From the NCBI RefSeq assembly GCF_038446955.1, contig NZ_CP151803.1, forward strand, positions 806,001 to 870,000: 64,000 nucleotides of DNA. Reading direction: 5' to 3'. This DNA comes from Pedobacter sp. FW305-3-2-15-E-R2A2 (GTDB lineage Bacteria; Bacteroidota; Bacteroidia; Sphingobacteriales; Sphingobacteriaceae). The position numbers and the translations under genes are program-made. Below are positions 36,689 to 46,245 of the stretch, piece by piece (the stretch's first letter is position 1; each line of letters begins with the position of its first letter). The notes beneath the pieces were generated by a model, which saw nothing but the letters and a program-made list of their open reading frames with translations, was not told the DNA's origin and ran no database searches.

Positions 36689-37944
36689 GGAATATACTGA
36701 TTGTTACCCCCTATATGCCATTCCCTCTAAATTCTGGTGGAAGAATAGCTCAATTTGAATTCAATAATGAATTGCGTCATCAGTTTAAGGTGACCATTGC
36801 TTTTACAATGAAGCCCGAAGATCAAAAAGATCTTGAGGAGCTGAAAAAATTATGGAAAAATGTAAATTTTAAACCTTACCTGATCACGAAGAAAACTTTT
36901 TCCGATAAACTGGGTTCCGTCTTATTTCGTTTTTCTGAGTTTTTTAACCGCTTAATTGGTAAAGGCGTCTTTTTCTTTGGTTGTAAAACCAATCTGGACA
37001 AAATGCTACAGCAAAATACCACCCTCTTCAGGTCGAAAAGCTTCGGATTTCCAAGAGGATTTATTGACCATTTCAGAAATGTCTTACTGGAAGATAGTTT
37101 TGAATATGTTCAGGTAGAATTTCACCAGCTGATCTCCTTTGCCAAATATATTCCCAGAAGTTCTTATCGCATCTTTGTACATCATGAACTCCGGTTTGTG
37201 CGGGAGAAGAGAGAGCTGGAACTCTTTAGCTTCAAATCCGGATTTTTAAACCGGATATATCAGCGGAATAAGAAGTTTGAATTGTCTGCTCTGGAGAAGT
37301 TTGATATGGTATGTACGCTTTCCGATGTGGATAAGCTGATCTTAGAAAAAGATATCAAAAAACCACTTTTAGTCTCTTCTCCGGTTCCGATTAAGGCCGG
37401 TAAATCAGCAAATGATTTTTCATCTGCGAATAAGCTGGTGTTCCTGGGTGGGGAAGATCATTTCCCCAATAAGGAGGGGGTAGACTGGTTTTTGATGAAT
37501 TGCTGGATGCCTTTGAAATCAAAATATCCGGATTTAAAGTTATCTGTTATCGGTAAATGGCATCAGTCTACGGTTGACAGTTATGCCGGACTGTTGGATG
37601 CGGTAAGCTTCCCGGGATATGTAGAGCAACTGTATGAAGAATTAACAGACAGCATTTTTATAGTTCCGATCCGGATTGGCAGCGGCATCAGAATGAAAAT
37701 TATTGAGGCCGTAAATGCCGGCATCCCATTCGTATCTACCGAAGTTGGCGTGGAAGGACTCTGCTTTAAAAACGGACATGATTGTCTGATTGGAAATACC
37801 CCTCAGGAATTCTGTTCTTCTATTGCAAAAATTTTAGAGAGTAAAGATTTAGGACATCGGTTGATGACGAATGCCCGAAACACGTTGAGCGTAGAGAATT
37901 CCTATGAGAAACTGATTGACCGAAGACTGGCGATTTACAACTAA
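36685..37944 (+). CDS. glycosyltransferase, GT4-like
   Basis: A 419-residue GT-B glycosyltransferase. The N-terminal TPYMPFPLNSGGRIAQFEF is the acceptor-side loop; the C-terminal donor domain has LVFLGGEDHFPNKEGVDWF, the VPIRIGSGIRMKIIEAVNAG loop with the E-x7-E type motif, and STEVGVEGL. It acts at the cytoplasmic face to extend the lipid-linked unit; the sugar is unknown. Its ATGA start overlaps the polymerase stop. Confidence 0.9.
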   Translation: MRNILIVTPYMPFPLNSGGRIAQFEFNNELRHQFKVTIAFTMKPEDQKDLEELKKLWKNVNFKPYLITKKTFSDKLGSVLFRFSEFFNRLIGKGVFFFGCKTNLDKMLQQNTTLFRSKSFGFPRGFIDHFRNVLLEDSFEYVQVEFHQLISFAKYIPRSSYRIFVHHELRFVREKRELELFSFKSGFLNRIYQRNKKFELSALEKFDMVCTLSDVDKLILEKDIKKPLLVSSPVPIKAGKSANDFSSANKLVFLGGEDHFPNKEGVDWFLMNCWMPLKSKYPDLKLSVIGKWHQSTVDSYAGLLDAVSFPGYVEQLYEELTDSIFIVPIRIGSGIRMKIIEAVNAGIPFVSTEVGVEGLCFKNGHDCLIGNTPQEFCSSIAKILESKDLGHRLMTNARNTLSVENSYEKLIDRRLAIYN

Positions 37945-37955
37945 GCGGAAAACAG

Positions 37956-38798
37956 ATGAAAGCTATGATGAACAAGGGGGAGTCCCTCAAACCGAAATTA
38001 ATTGTTTTAGTGGTGCTTTATAAAAAGACAATTTCAGCATCTCCAACAATTAGTCATTTGTTATTGCAAAATAGAACACTGTTTGATCTGGAGCTGGTAG
38101 TTTGGGACAATAGTCCTGAACCTTGTCCGCAGCAGGAAGTTGCAGCACTATCAGCAGCCTTTGATCAATTTCAATACATCTCGACTCCTGAAAATGTATG
38201 GTTGTCGAAATTATACAACCAGGTCCTGCGTTCCAATACTTACGATTATGCCTTATTGCTGGATCAGGATTCTGAATTTCCTGAGTACTATTTTGATAAA
38301 TTAAATGCTGCGGTCCTGGGCTTCCCAAATATTTCTCTTTTTCTTCCCATTGTGATGAACAATAGAAAAGTGGTAAGCCCGGGTTCCTTTGTTTATTTCA
38401 AGGGTAAACACTGGAAAAAGATACAGACCGGACCGATCCCTGCAAAAAATGTCCTGGCCATCACAAGTGGCATGGTCATTTCCGTTAAAGTATTTCTTGC
38501 CCATCAGATGAAATTCGACGAACGATTGAACCTGTATGGCATTGATACAAGTTTCATGTTGAGGTTTTCAAAGTTTGAAAAACAATTGTATGTCCTGCGG
38601 ATAAAATTTGATCACGATACCGTGTTGTGGTCTAATCCTTCTGCGGATGTCATGTTAAGCCGCTTTAGGAATTTAAAAGGAACCTGGCCCAAAATCTTGT
38701 CAGACCGGCCTATGGCACTTTTCCTGGCTTATTTTTATAGTAAAGCGGTTTCCTTAAAATTGGCGTTAAAATATCAGGATATGAGGTTTTTAAAGTAA
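37956..38798 (+). CDS. glycosyltransferase family 2, rhamnosyltransferase-like
   Basis: A 280-residue GT-A enzyme. The fold starts with KLIVLVVLYKKTISASPT, followed by LVVWDNSPEP and LLLDQDSEFP, where the DxD-type motif binds the metal and nucleotide sugar. Length and the LDQDSE sequence resemble bacterial rhamnosyltransferases, and dTDP-rhamnose genes lie in the same locus. No membrane segment. Eleven bases separate it from the preceding GT4 gene. Confidence 0.88.
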   Translation: MKAMMNKGESLKPKLIVLVVLYKKTISASPTISHLLLQNRTLFDLELVVWDNSPEPCPQQEVAALSAAFDQFQYISTPENVWLSKLYNQVLRSNTYDYALLLDQDSEFPEYYFDKLNAAVLGFPNISLFLPIVMNNRKVVSPGSFVYFKGKHWKKIQTGPIPAKNVLAITSGMVISVKVFLAHQMKFDERLNLYGIDTSFMLRFSKFEKQLYVLRIKFDHDTVLWSNPSADVMLSRFRNLKGTWPKILSDRPMALFLAYFYSKAVSLKLALKYQDMRFLK

Positions 38799-38833
38799 AA
38801 CTGCTTCATAGCCATTAAACAAAATATATACTG

Positions 38834-39940
38834 ATGAAGATAATTTGTGTACACCAAAGTGCGGATATGTATGGTTCTGACAGGAGCTTTTTGCAGGTCA
38901 TAAAATACCTGAGTCAGTCTGGCGATTATAAAAAAATAACCGTTGTCCTTCCGCGTACCGGGCCATTGGTCACTGAACTGGAAAAATTAAATGTTGACAT
39001 CAAATACCTGACGCTTTCTTTATTGAGCAAGACTTATCTGATGAAATTGCAATGGGGAAAAATCATTTTTCCTTTATTTCAGTTTAAGGCAAAAAAGAAA
39101 CTGTTCAATGAATATGATGTGGTGTATGCCAATACTTCAGTGATTTTGGATTTTTACCTGCTCGCTCCTTTTCTTCATCAAATGAAGATCATCCACATCA
39201 GGGAAATCCCCGGTAAACTTTTGGGTAAAATGCTGTCTTTGTTTCTTAAACAAGCAAAGTCGAAAATTATCTTCAACTCTCATTCCACATTGAAAAGTTT
39301 TGAGAAGCTGAATAATAGCGTGGTGATTCATAATGCATTTGAAGGTTTTGAGCGGGAAAATACAGCAGAAAGAGATAGCACGCAAGATAAACCGCTTCGT
39401 GTTTTGCTGATCGGCAGGATCAATGGCTGGAAAGGACAGGATTTTGCAATCGAATCTTTGGTGAAGATGAAATCATCTCCAGTCTTGCTGAGAATTGTAG
39501 GCAGTACTTCTGCTGGAAATGAAGATTTGGTTCTGCAACTCAAGAAAAAAGTCGAAAATCTGGGTTTAAGTACGCAAGTTGAGTTCTTAGATTTTGTTTC
39601 AGATACCGCCGAAATCTATGCCTGGTCTGATGTGGTGATCGTTCCAAGTATCAAGCCGGAACCTTTTGGGAGAATTGCCATAGAAGCAATGAGCTTATAT
39701 AAACCTGTGATCGCTGCCAACCACGGGGGATTGCCTGAAATTATTGAAGATTCAGTGAATGGGTATTTATTTGAACCCAATAACACCAGTTCATTTGTTA
39801 ATGCTTTGGCCAAATATGCGGACGATAGGGCGCTGTTGGAGCGTCATGGGAGGAATGCCAAAAGATCATTTGATGAAAAGTTTTCCTTAAATGGTTTCTA
39901 CAAAAAGTTGGATTCTGTCTTTAAAAATGAAGTCGTTTGA
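38834..39940 (+). CDS. glycosyltransferase, GT4 family
   Basis: A 368-residue GT-B retaining glycosyltransferase. The C-terminal half has the typical RVLLIGRINGWKGQDFAIES strand, VEFLDFVSDTAEIYAWSDV, and VIVPSIKPEPFGRIAIEAM with the ExFGxxxxE donor-binding pattern. Cytoplasmic. It extends the repeat unit; donor and acceptor cannot be told from sequence. Confidence 0.92.
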   Translation: MKIICVHQSADMYGSDRSFLQVIKYLSQSGDYKKITVVLPRTGPLVTELEKLNVDIKYLTLSLLSKTYLMKLQWGKIIFPLFQFKAKKKLFNEYDVVYANTSVILDFYLLAPFLHQMKIIHIREIPGKLLGKMLSLFLKQAKSKIIFNSHSTLKSFEKLNNSVVIHNAFEGFERENTAERDSTQDKPLRVLLIGRINGWKGQDFAIESLVKMKSSPVLLRIVGSTSAGNEDLVLQLKKKVENLGLSTQVEFLDFVSDTAEIYAWSDVVIVPSIKPEPFGRIAIEAMSLYKPVIAANHGGLPEIIEDSVNGYLFEPNNTSSFVNALAKYADDRALLERHGRNAKRSFDEKFSLNGFYKKLDSVFKNEVV

Positions 39941-39979
39941 GTACTTGATAAGATCGTTTAACAAATAAACCCGGAAACA

Positions 39980-41062
39980 ATGAACAGTAAATCAGGTATC
40001 GGATTTTTGCTTTTAGCAGGATTATTGGGAATGTTTAGTCCTAAAGCCAATGCTCAGGATAAGCCTTCCAAAGAACTGCTGATTGGTGCTTATTATTTTG
40101 ATGGCTGGACGGGGAAAACCAATCACATCACCAGGTCATTGACGGAGAATTTTAAAGGAAGGGAGCCGATATGGGGTTGGGTGACCAGTAAGCCAGAGAT
40201 CATCCAAAAGCAGGTGGATGCAGCGGCAGAAGCAAGCATAGACTTTTTTAGTTTTTGCTGGTATGATTCCGCTTTGTCTAAAAAGAATATGGAAGATCCC
40301 CGGAACAATGCACTGAACTTATTTATCCATGCGAAGGATAGAAAGGGGATGAAGTTTAACTTGCTCGTGGCAAATCACTTTGGTTATTTGATTGGCCCTG
40401 AGGATTGGGAGCGGGTTTCAAAAATATGGATTACGTTATTTAAAAATGAAGCTTACCTGAAATTTAAGGAGAAGCCTCTGATCACTTTCCTGAGCTTAAG
40501 GATGCTGATCAGTAAATTTGGTTCTGCAGCAAAGATTAGAGTTGCATTGGATAAATTGAGAGCAGATGCAAAGGCTAAGGGTTTGGAGGGCGTAAGTATT
40601 GCCGTGTGTGTGGGCTCGAAACAAGCAGATGCTGATCTCGCAAAAGCGGCCGGTTTTGACCTCTTAACGGGGTATAATTATCATGATCAGACTTTAATTG
40701 CGGGGCAATCCGTAAGTCCGATCACTGCTTTAAGCCCAAGGGAACAATCGGTTTGGACCAGTTTCCTAAGACTAGGGATGCCTTATATGCCCGTGAGTAC
40801 CCTCAATTGGGATCCACGGCCCTGGGACGATACGAACAAAGTGAAAAAAGCTTTTCCCCATTTTGATGGTTATTCACCGGCTTCAGTTTATCAATCTATA
40901 AAAGGGTTGAAAAAATGGACGCTGGAAAATGATCCTTCCGGTTCAGCAGATCATATCGCAATGATCTATGCCTGGAATGAATACGGGGAAGGGGCCTGGC
41001 TCACTCCCTCTGTACAATACCAAAACAAATTTTTACGTGCGGTTAAGGAGGCCTTGAAATAA
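39980..41062 (+). CDS. secreted GH99-like (WbsX-type) protein
   Basis: A 360-residue protein with a signal peptide (1-25, ending KANAQ). The body matches the GH71/GH99-like WbsX group: [27 protein letters not shown] and the C-terminal [15 protein letters not shown]. Relatives in polysaccharide loci may be endo-acting mannosidase-like hydrolases. WbsX homologues are usually cytoplasmic, but this one should reach the periplasm, where it could trim or release polymer. Catalytic residues are not assigned with certainty. Confidence 0.85.
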   Translation: MNSKSGIGFLLLAGLLGMFSPKANAQDKPSKELLIGAYYFDGWTGKTNHITRSLTENFKGREPIWGWVTSKPEIIQKQVDAAAEASIDFFSFCWYDSALSKKNMEDPRNNALNLFIHAKDRKGMKFNLLVANHFGYLIGPEDWERVSKIWITLFKNEAYLKFKEKPLITFLSLRMLISKFGSAAKIRVALDKLRADAKAKGLEGVSIAVCVGSKQADADLAKAAGFDLLTGYNYHDQTLIAGQSVSPITALSPREQSVWTSFLRLGMPYMPVSTLNWDPRPWDDTNKVKKAFPHFDGYSPASVYQSIKGLKKWTLENDPSGSADHIAMIYAWNEYGEGAWLTPSVQYQNKFLRAVKEALK

Positions 41063-41075
41063 ACAAAATATATTG

Positions 41076-41771
41076 ATGAAAAGACTATTGCAAACGATTA
41101 TTAAAAAGAGAAACCCTTCTTTTCAATTTGATGAAAACCTGAGCAACCGTACCTTGTTCAATCTGATCCTGAATAAAAGCTTTGATCTTTTGAGAGGTGT
41201 GTTTTTTCTCTTGTTTCATTTGAAAAAGCCCGGACTTATCTTTGTAGGAAGGGCCGTAAGGTGTTTCAATAGCCAGAACATTCGCTTCGGGAAATGGGTG
41301 AAGATTGATTATGGCGTATACCTGAGTGGTCTCGGTAAAGGGAAGCTGATCATTGGCGATTCATCCGGAATAGGTGCTTATTCACAAGTCATCATCTCGA
41401 CCTCCTTTAACAACCTGGGAGAATACATTCACATCGGACATCATGTAGGGATTGGCCAGTTTGCCAGTATCGGAGGTTCCGGTGGAGTTTCGATTGGGAA
41501 CAATACCATAATCGGACAATATTTTAGTTGTCACCCTGAAAACCACAACTATAGCGATCCGAATAAACTGATCAAAAATCAAGGGACTACGCGTTCCAAG
41601 ATCAGCATTGGCGACAACTGCTGGATCGGTGCCAAAGTGACCATCCTTGCAGGGGTTTCTATCGGCGACAACTCCATCATAGCCGCAGGGGCAGTGGTCA
41701 ATAAAAGTATGCCGCCAAATTCAATCATTGCGGGTGTTCCTGCCCGTGTTATTAAAGGGATATATGATTAG
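41076..41771 (+). CDS. hexapeptide-repeat acyltransferase
   Basis: A 231-residue left-handed beta-helix acyltransferase of the WbbJ/NodL type. Hexapeptide repeats run through most of the protein ([16 protein letters not shown] turns, [40 protein letters not shown]). The catalytic histidine region is [11 protein letters not shown], and the end is the usual [14 protein letters not shown]. It probably O-acetylates a repeat-unit sugar using acetyl-CoA. The ATG at 41076 is preferred to a TTG three bases upstream. It overlaps the next gene by eight bases. Confidence 0.92.
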   Translation: MKRLLQTIIKKRNPSFQFDENLSNRTLFNLILNKSFDLLRGVFFLLFHLKKPGLIFVGRAVRCFNSQNIRFGKWVKIDYGVYLSGLGKGKLIIGDSSGIGAYSQVIISTSFNNLGEYIHIGHHVGIGQFASIGGSGGVSIGNNTIIGQYFSCHPENHNYSDPNKLIKNQGTTRSKISIGDNCWIGAKVTILAGVSIGDNSIIAAGAVVNKSMPPNSIIAGVPARVIKGIYD

Positions 41772-42450
41772 AAAGACTTTTTTAACCGTTCTGATGTTAG
41801 GGGTTACCTTATCCGGCTATAGTAGTCAGCGGGATTCGATCCCCTCAAGGGTATTAATTCTGGGAAACAGCATCACCTGGCATGGTGCCAAAGCGTCGGT
41901 TGGCTGGGCAGGAAATTGGGGCATGGCGGCAAGCAGTGCCGAAAAAGATTATGTACATCTCCTGGAGTCCAGGATAAAAAATGACCATCCCAATACGAGT
42001 TTTAAGGCCGGTAATATCGCTGCTACTTTCGAAAGGCAATTCTGGAACTATAATGTCAGTGATTTTAAGGATTTCAGCGACTTCAATGCGGATTTAATCC
42101 TCCTCGTGATTGGCGAGAATATCAACGATGCAATGGCAGTTAAAAATGGTCTGGACCATCACCTGGAGCAATTGGTACGGGAGCTCTCCACAGGGAAAAA
42201 GCCAAAGGTCTGTTTGGTGGGGAGCTTTTGGCCCAACCAGCATATCGATCAGATCATGAAAACTACGGCTGAACGAAACAACTGGCTGTACGTAGATCTT
42301 CAGGGGCTTTATCAGGAACGGAATAAGAATACAGCCATTCAGCAGTATGCGGATAAAGGCGTCGGAATGCATCCTTCTGATCTTGGAATGGAAGGTATTG
42401 CAGACAGGATCTGGAATGGCATACAAGACTTCTTTAGGAATCAGGAATGA
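41764..42450 (+). CDS. SGNH/GDSL-family hydrolase, secreted
   Basis: A 228-residue esterase-type protein. The ATG at 41764 gives a signal peptide (about 1-18). Block I is [12 protein letters not shown] with the catalytic Ser, GENIND supplies the block III Asn region, and [13 protein letters not shown] gives the catalytic Asp and His. It is probably periplasmic and may remove or move acyl groups on the polymer, opposing the acyltransferase whose stop codon it overlaps. Confidence 0.87.
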   Translation: MIRKTFLTVLMLGVTLSGYSSQRDSIPSRVLILGNSITWHGAKASVGWAGNWGMAASSAEKDYVHLLESRIKNDHPNTSFKAGNIAATFERQFWNYNVSDFKDFSDFNADLILLVIGENINDAMAVKNGLDHHLEQLVRELSTGKKPKVCLVGSFWPNQHIDQIMKTTAERNNWLYVDLQGLYQERNKNTAIQQYADKGVGMHPSDLGMEGIADRIWNGIQDFFRNQE

Positions 42451-42488
42451 GACCTTTAAAATAATACGAAAAAAAGAAATACATACTG

Positions 42489-43595
42489 ATGAAAATAGCA
42501 ATTATTGGAACCCGGGGCATTCCAAACCACTATGGGGGATTTGAGCAATGTGCAGAATATTTAGCGCTGGGTTTAGTAAAAAGAGGACATGAGGTACTGG
42601 TTTACAATTCCCACAACCATCCTTATCAGAAAGACCAGTGGAATGGGGTGGATTTACGCCATTGTTATGATCCGGAATATAAATTGGGGACAGCCGGACA
42701 ATTCATTTATGATTTAAACTGTATCCTGGATGTCAGGAAACGCAAATGCGATGTGATCCTTCAGCTGGGTTATACGAGTGGTTCCGTTTGGGGCTGGCTG
42801 CTGCCAAAGAAGGTGGTCGTGACCACCAATATGGATGGATTGGAGTGGAAACGAACTAAATATTCCAATAAAGTAAGAAAGTTCCTGCAATGGGCAGAAA
42901 GCCTGGGCGTAAAGTATAGCGATCACCTCATTTCGGATTCTATTGGTATCCAGGATTACCTGAAGGAAAAGTACCATGCGGATTCTACTTTTATCGCCTA
43001 TGGGGCAACATTGTTTAAACAACCTGCGCTGCAGGCCCTTGAAAATTATGAGATATCTGCCCATCAGTACGACATGCTTATTGCCAGACTGGAACCGGAG
43101 AACAGCATTGAGATCATCCTGGATGGTGTGGTAAAAGCAGCGGTCGGCCGTCCCTTTTTGGTGATTGGTAAGCATGAAACGGAGTATGGTAATTATTTAA
43201 AAGAAAAGTATTCCGGCTATACTCAAATCCGCTTTATAGGAGGAATCTATGACATTGCTATTTTGAATAGCTTACGCTATTATTCTAACCTCTATTTTCA
43301 TGGGCATACTGTGGGTGGGACAAATCCATCGCTATTGGAAGCAATGGCCTCAAACAGCTTAATTTGCGCCAATGACAATCCTTTTAACAGGTATATCCTG
43401 GGCGAAGATGCGCTTTATTTTAAAGACGACAAAGGCGTTGCAGATCAATTGAACAAGGTGAAGTATGAGGAGGATAAATACCAGTCCATGCTTCAGGCAA
43501 ACAGCGATAAAATCACGAATATCTATGATTGGGAGTTGATCGTAGACCAATACGAAAAACACCTTTCAGAAGTGAAAGGTGTTTTAAACAGGTAA
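42489..43595 (+). CDS. glycosyltransferase with DUF1972 domain (rhamnosyltransferase-like)
   Basis: A 368-residue GT-B enzyme. The DUF1972 acceptor domain opens with KIAIIGTRGIPNHYGGFEQC and includes YDLNCILDVRKRKCDVILQLG and NMDGLEWKR; the donor domain follows (YFHGHTVGGTNPSLLEAMAS). Relatives include beta-1,4-rhamnosyltransferases of capsule loci such as Cps2T. dTDP-rhamnose genes downstream fit that role. The last codons coincide with a strong hairpin (43556-43585). It is the last plus-strand gene before a convergent block. Confidence 0.9.
   Translation: MKIAIIGTRGIPNHYGGFEQCAEYLALGLVKRGHEVLVYNSHNHPYQKDQWNGVDLRHCYDPEYKLGTAGQFIYDLNCILDVRKRKCDVILQLGYTSGSVWGWLLPKKVVVTTNMDGLEWKRTKYSNKVRKFLQWAESLGVKYSDHLISDSIGIQDYLKEKYHADSTFIAYGATLFKQPALQALENYEISAHQYDMLIARLEPENSIEIILDGVVKAAVGRPFLVIGKHETEYGNYLKEKYSGYTQIRFIGGIYDIAILNSLRYYSNLYFHGHTVGGTNPSLLEAMASNSLICANDNPFNRYILGEDALYFKDDKGVADQLNKVKYEEDKYQSMLQANSDKITNIYDWELIVDQYEKHLSEVKGVLNR
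43556..43585. terminator. bidirectional intrinsic terminator inside the 3' end of the glycosyltransferase gene
   Basis: Perfect 13-bp stem AAAACACCTTTCA / TGAAAGGTGTTTT (43556-43568, 43573-43585) with a GAAG loop. T runs sit on both strands. It lies within the final codons of the plus-strand gene and 24 bases beyond the stop of the convergent wzi-like gene, so it can terminate both transcripts. Confidence 0.75.
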
Positions 43596-43609
43596 TATTT
43601 GGTTAGTTT

Positions 43610-45139
43610 TTATTGGAATTCCTTTTTCAGTTTAAGGATTAATCCTAAGGAATTATTTAAGAGTTTTCCCTGATCAAGAGCGGTTGCAAATCCTGCGCTG
43701 TAGCCGTTCTTCAGCTTCTTCGTACCTTCCAGGTAGAAGGAGAACTGTTCAACAGGTTTGAAGATATTCTTGGTTTGAGGATTTCTGATATGGCCGGTCG
43801 AGCTTCCGTAAATGCTGGTTCCGAAAGTTCCATAATTCTTGGAATAACTAAGTTTGGTCATGAAGTTCCAGCTGTACAATCTCCCACTCAATCCGGCATG
43901 TAGGGCAACGACCCTGTTGTTAATAAAGTAGTCTGCATTTTTTATGGCTTGTCCGCTTCTGGCATCATGCCTCGGGGTAATTAATGGATTTCCTAAGCCA
44001 AGGCCATTGTAGGACCAGCCTTTCACATAATAGAAGTTATTGTAATAATCTTCATCTCCGGATTTTGTAAAAGTTGACCAGGGGTACCCGGCCTGGTCTT
44101 TAGAATAAAAGAGTTCAAACAAAGCCTTCTTCCAGACAAATGCGCTGGTATTGTCCTCGTATTTCTTGTTTTCAAAACTAATGCCGTTCAGTCCGTCGTT
44201 GATGTTTCCAAGCCTGGATAATGCACCTACGTCGTAAAAACTTTGGCGATAGATCATGACCTTAACCGCATTGAAATTATAGGCCATTCCAAGGTCGATA
44301 GAGCCTAACTGGTTCCCGATCTTTGAAGTAGGTACACCTTTAGTCCCATATCCTTTGCCGGTAACCACGTAAAAAAAGGTTTCTGCGGGCGAGAGTTTGA
44401 AATTAGGACCATAAGCAGCCTGCTCATTTCCCCAGAATACCTGATGGTTGAAGCCTCCATAGAGTTCCAGTTTCCAGTCTGCTTTTCCTAACCTGATGTA
44501 CAGTGATTTCTGATGGAAATAGCTTTTAGGCCTTCGGTCATTAATGTAATAGGTGATTTTGGAAGTAGGAGAGATGCTGTCCAGAATTTGTGTTCTGCCC
44601 AGCCATCCATGCACAAAGTTTCCCTTAACGGAGAATAAGCCACCGAAAACGGGAACCCTGTAATACTCAGGGATGGAAAGTTCCAGCCTTGGGATTCCGG
44701 CAGCATTACCGGAAAGGGCAAAGTTACCAGAACTCAATACCGTGTCTCCATTGAGGCCCATCACCTCTTTTGCCCGGCCTGCTTTGAACTGAAACACACC
44801 AAGCTTTACTTTTGCATAGGCATCAATGAGCTGAAGGTTGGACCCTTTGCCTGCATTTGCCCTTCCTTCCAGGCCAAAACCCCAGTCTATCAGTTTAGAC
44901 TTTTCGTAGTCTTTATAAGCCCTTCCGATGAAGGATGCCGATGCACCGGAGAGGGGAACAGCGCCAAACTGATTTGAGCGCATCCAGAAGGGAACCACAT
45001 TTTTTGTGGTTCCAATGGCCTGGCCTTCTATTTCATATTTAATCTGAGGTCTTTGCGCATCAACCTGACTGGAGAACGTCAAAAGAAAAACAAGAGCGGA
45101 GAGCGCGTGTTTTACTGGTTGTATGCGGTTGTTACCCAT
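43610..45139 (-). CDS. Wzi-family capsule assembly outer-membrane protein
   Basis: A 509-residue outer-membrane beta barrel with a signal peptide (ending QVDAQ, about residue 29). The capsule assembly Wzi domain fills the rest (VPFWMRSNQFGAVPL, GRAKEVMGLNGDTVLSSGNF, GNFVHGWLGRT). In E. coli Wzi holds capsule at the cell surface. Its presence suggests that the product is a surface-bound capsule. It is encoded on the minus strand with manC and ugd inside the plus-strand locus. Confidence 0.9.
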   Translation of the reverse strand: MGNNRIQPVKHALSALVFLLTFSSQVDAQRPQIKYEIEGQAIGTTKNVVPFWMRSNQFGAVPLSGASASFIGRAYKDYEKSKLIDWGFGLEGRANAGKGSNLQLIDAYAKVKLGVFQFKAGRAKEVMGLNGDTVLSSGNFALSGNAAGIPRLELSIPEYYRVPVFGGLFSVKGNFVHGWLGRTQILDSISPTSKITYYINDRRPKSYFHQKSLYIRLGKADWKLELYGGFNHQVFWGNEQAAYGPNFKLSPAETFFYVVTGKGYGTKGVPTSKIGNQLGSIDLGMAYNFNAVKVMIYRQSFYDVGALSRLGNINDGLNGISFENKKYEDNTSAFVWKKALFELFYSKDQAGYPWSTFTKSGDEDYYNNFYYVKGWSYNGLGLGNPLITPRHDARSGQAIKNADYFINNRVVALHAGLSGRLYSWNFMTKLSYSKNYGTFGTSIYGSSTGHIRNPQTKNIFKPVEQFSFYLEGTKKLKNGYSAGFATALDQGKLLNNSLGLILKLKKEFQ

Positions 45140-45161
45140 AGTAGCTGTTTTTGATGTGGAT

Positions 45162-46241
45162 TTAAATAAAACTATCTCCGAATTCTACCGTCATTTGCCT
45201 GACTACCTCCTTAATCTCCTGCTCCTGGTCTTTAGGGTAGATGAGTAGTGCATTGCCATCATCGACCACAATAAAGTTGTCGAGGCCCCGGATGACAGCC
45301 AGTTTGTTTTCATTGATATGAATGATGCTGTTCTGAGTGTCTTTCAGGTCTACCTGCTTTGCGGCAATGACATTGTTTTCGGAATTTTTCTCTGCAGCTT
45401 CATGTAAGGAAGCCCATGTTCCAAGGTCAGACCAGCCGAAGTTTGCCGGAATGGTGTAAATATTGTCTGCCTGCTCCATAACGGCATAGTCTATGGAAAT
45501 GTTCGGAGCGTTGGCATAATTTTTATCGATGAATGCGCGCTCCTGTGACGTGTTGTAATGGGCTTTTCCGCTTTCAAATAAATCATGAATGACCGGCGCA
45601 TATTTTTTTAAAGCACCGATGATGGCACTGGCTTTCCAGATAAATATTCCAGCATTCCAGAGGTAATTTCCATCCGCCAGATATTCCTGAGCCTTTTGAA
45701 GCGTCGGCTTTTCTTTAAACTGCGCTACTTTATAAATGCCATTTTCAGTTTCTTCTCCATATTGAATATATCCATATCCGGTATCCGGCCTGATCGGGCT
45801 AATACCGAGCGTCACCAAAACCTCATGTTGTTGAGTATAAGCTAAAGCGAAGCGAAGCCGTTCTACAAAAACATCTTCAAATAAAATGAAATGATCGGAT
45901 GGGGCAACAATCAGATTGGCATCAGGGTTAAGTGCAGCTAGTTTGAAAGAAGCGTAGGCGATACAGGGTGCGGTATTGTTTCTGCTTGGTTCACAAATCA
46001 GTTGATCAGCGGAAATCCCTTCCAGCTGATCCAGGATAATAGCTTGATATTGGCTGTTGGTGACAATAAAGATATGCTCAGCGGGGCATATCTTCAAAAA
46101 GCGGGAATAGGTGATTTGAAGGAGTGATTGTCCTGTTCCTAAAATGTCCAGAAATTGTTTCGGAAAATGGTCACGGCTCTTTGGCCAGAAGCGGCTGCCA
46201 ATGCCGCCAGCCATAATTAATACATAATTGTTTTGATCCAT
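45162..46241 (-). CDS. manC: mannose-1-phosphate guanylyltransferase
   Basis: A 359-residue nucleotidyltransferase making GDP-mannose from GTP and mannose 1-phosphate. The pyrophosphorylase signature LIMAGGIGSRFWPKSRDHFP is at the N-terminus, and FKEKPTLQKAQEYL and NAGIFIWKAS are in the middle. It has only the transferase domain, without the C-terminal mannose-6-phosphate isomerase half found in bifunctional forms. ATG at 46241 is chosen because MDQNNYVLIMAGG gives the normal family start. It begins four bases after ugd ends, so the two are cotranscribed. Confidence 0.92.
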   Translation of the reverse strand: MDQNNYVLIMAGGIGSRFWPKSRDHFPKQFLDILGTGQSLLQITYSRFLKICPAEHIFIVTNSQYQAIILDQLEGISADQLICEPSRNNTAPCIAYASFKLAALNPDANLIVAPSDHFILFEDVFVERLRFALAYTQQHEVLVTLGISPIRPDTGYGYIQYGEETENGIYKVAQFKEKPTLQKAQEYLADGNYLWNAGIFIWKASAIIGALKKYAPVIHDLFESGKAHYNTSQERAFIDKNYANAPNISIDYAVMEQADNIYTIPANFGWSDLGTWASLHEAAEKNSENNVIAAKQVDLKDTQNSIIHINENKLAVIRGLDNFIVVDDGNALLIYPKDQEQEIKEVVRQMTVEFGDSFI

Positions 46242-46245
46242 GAAT

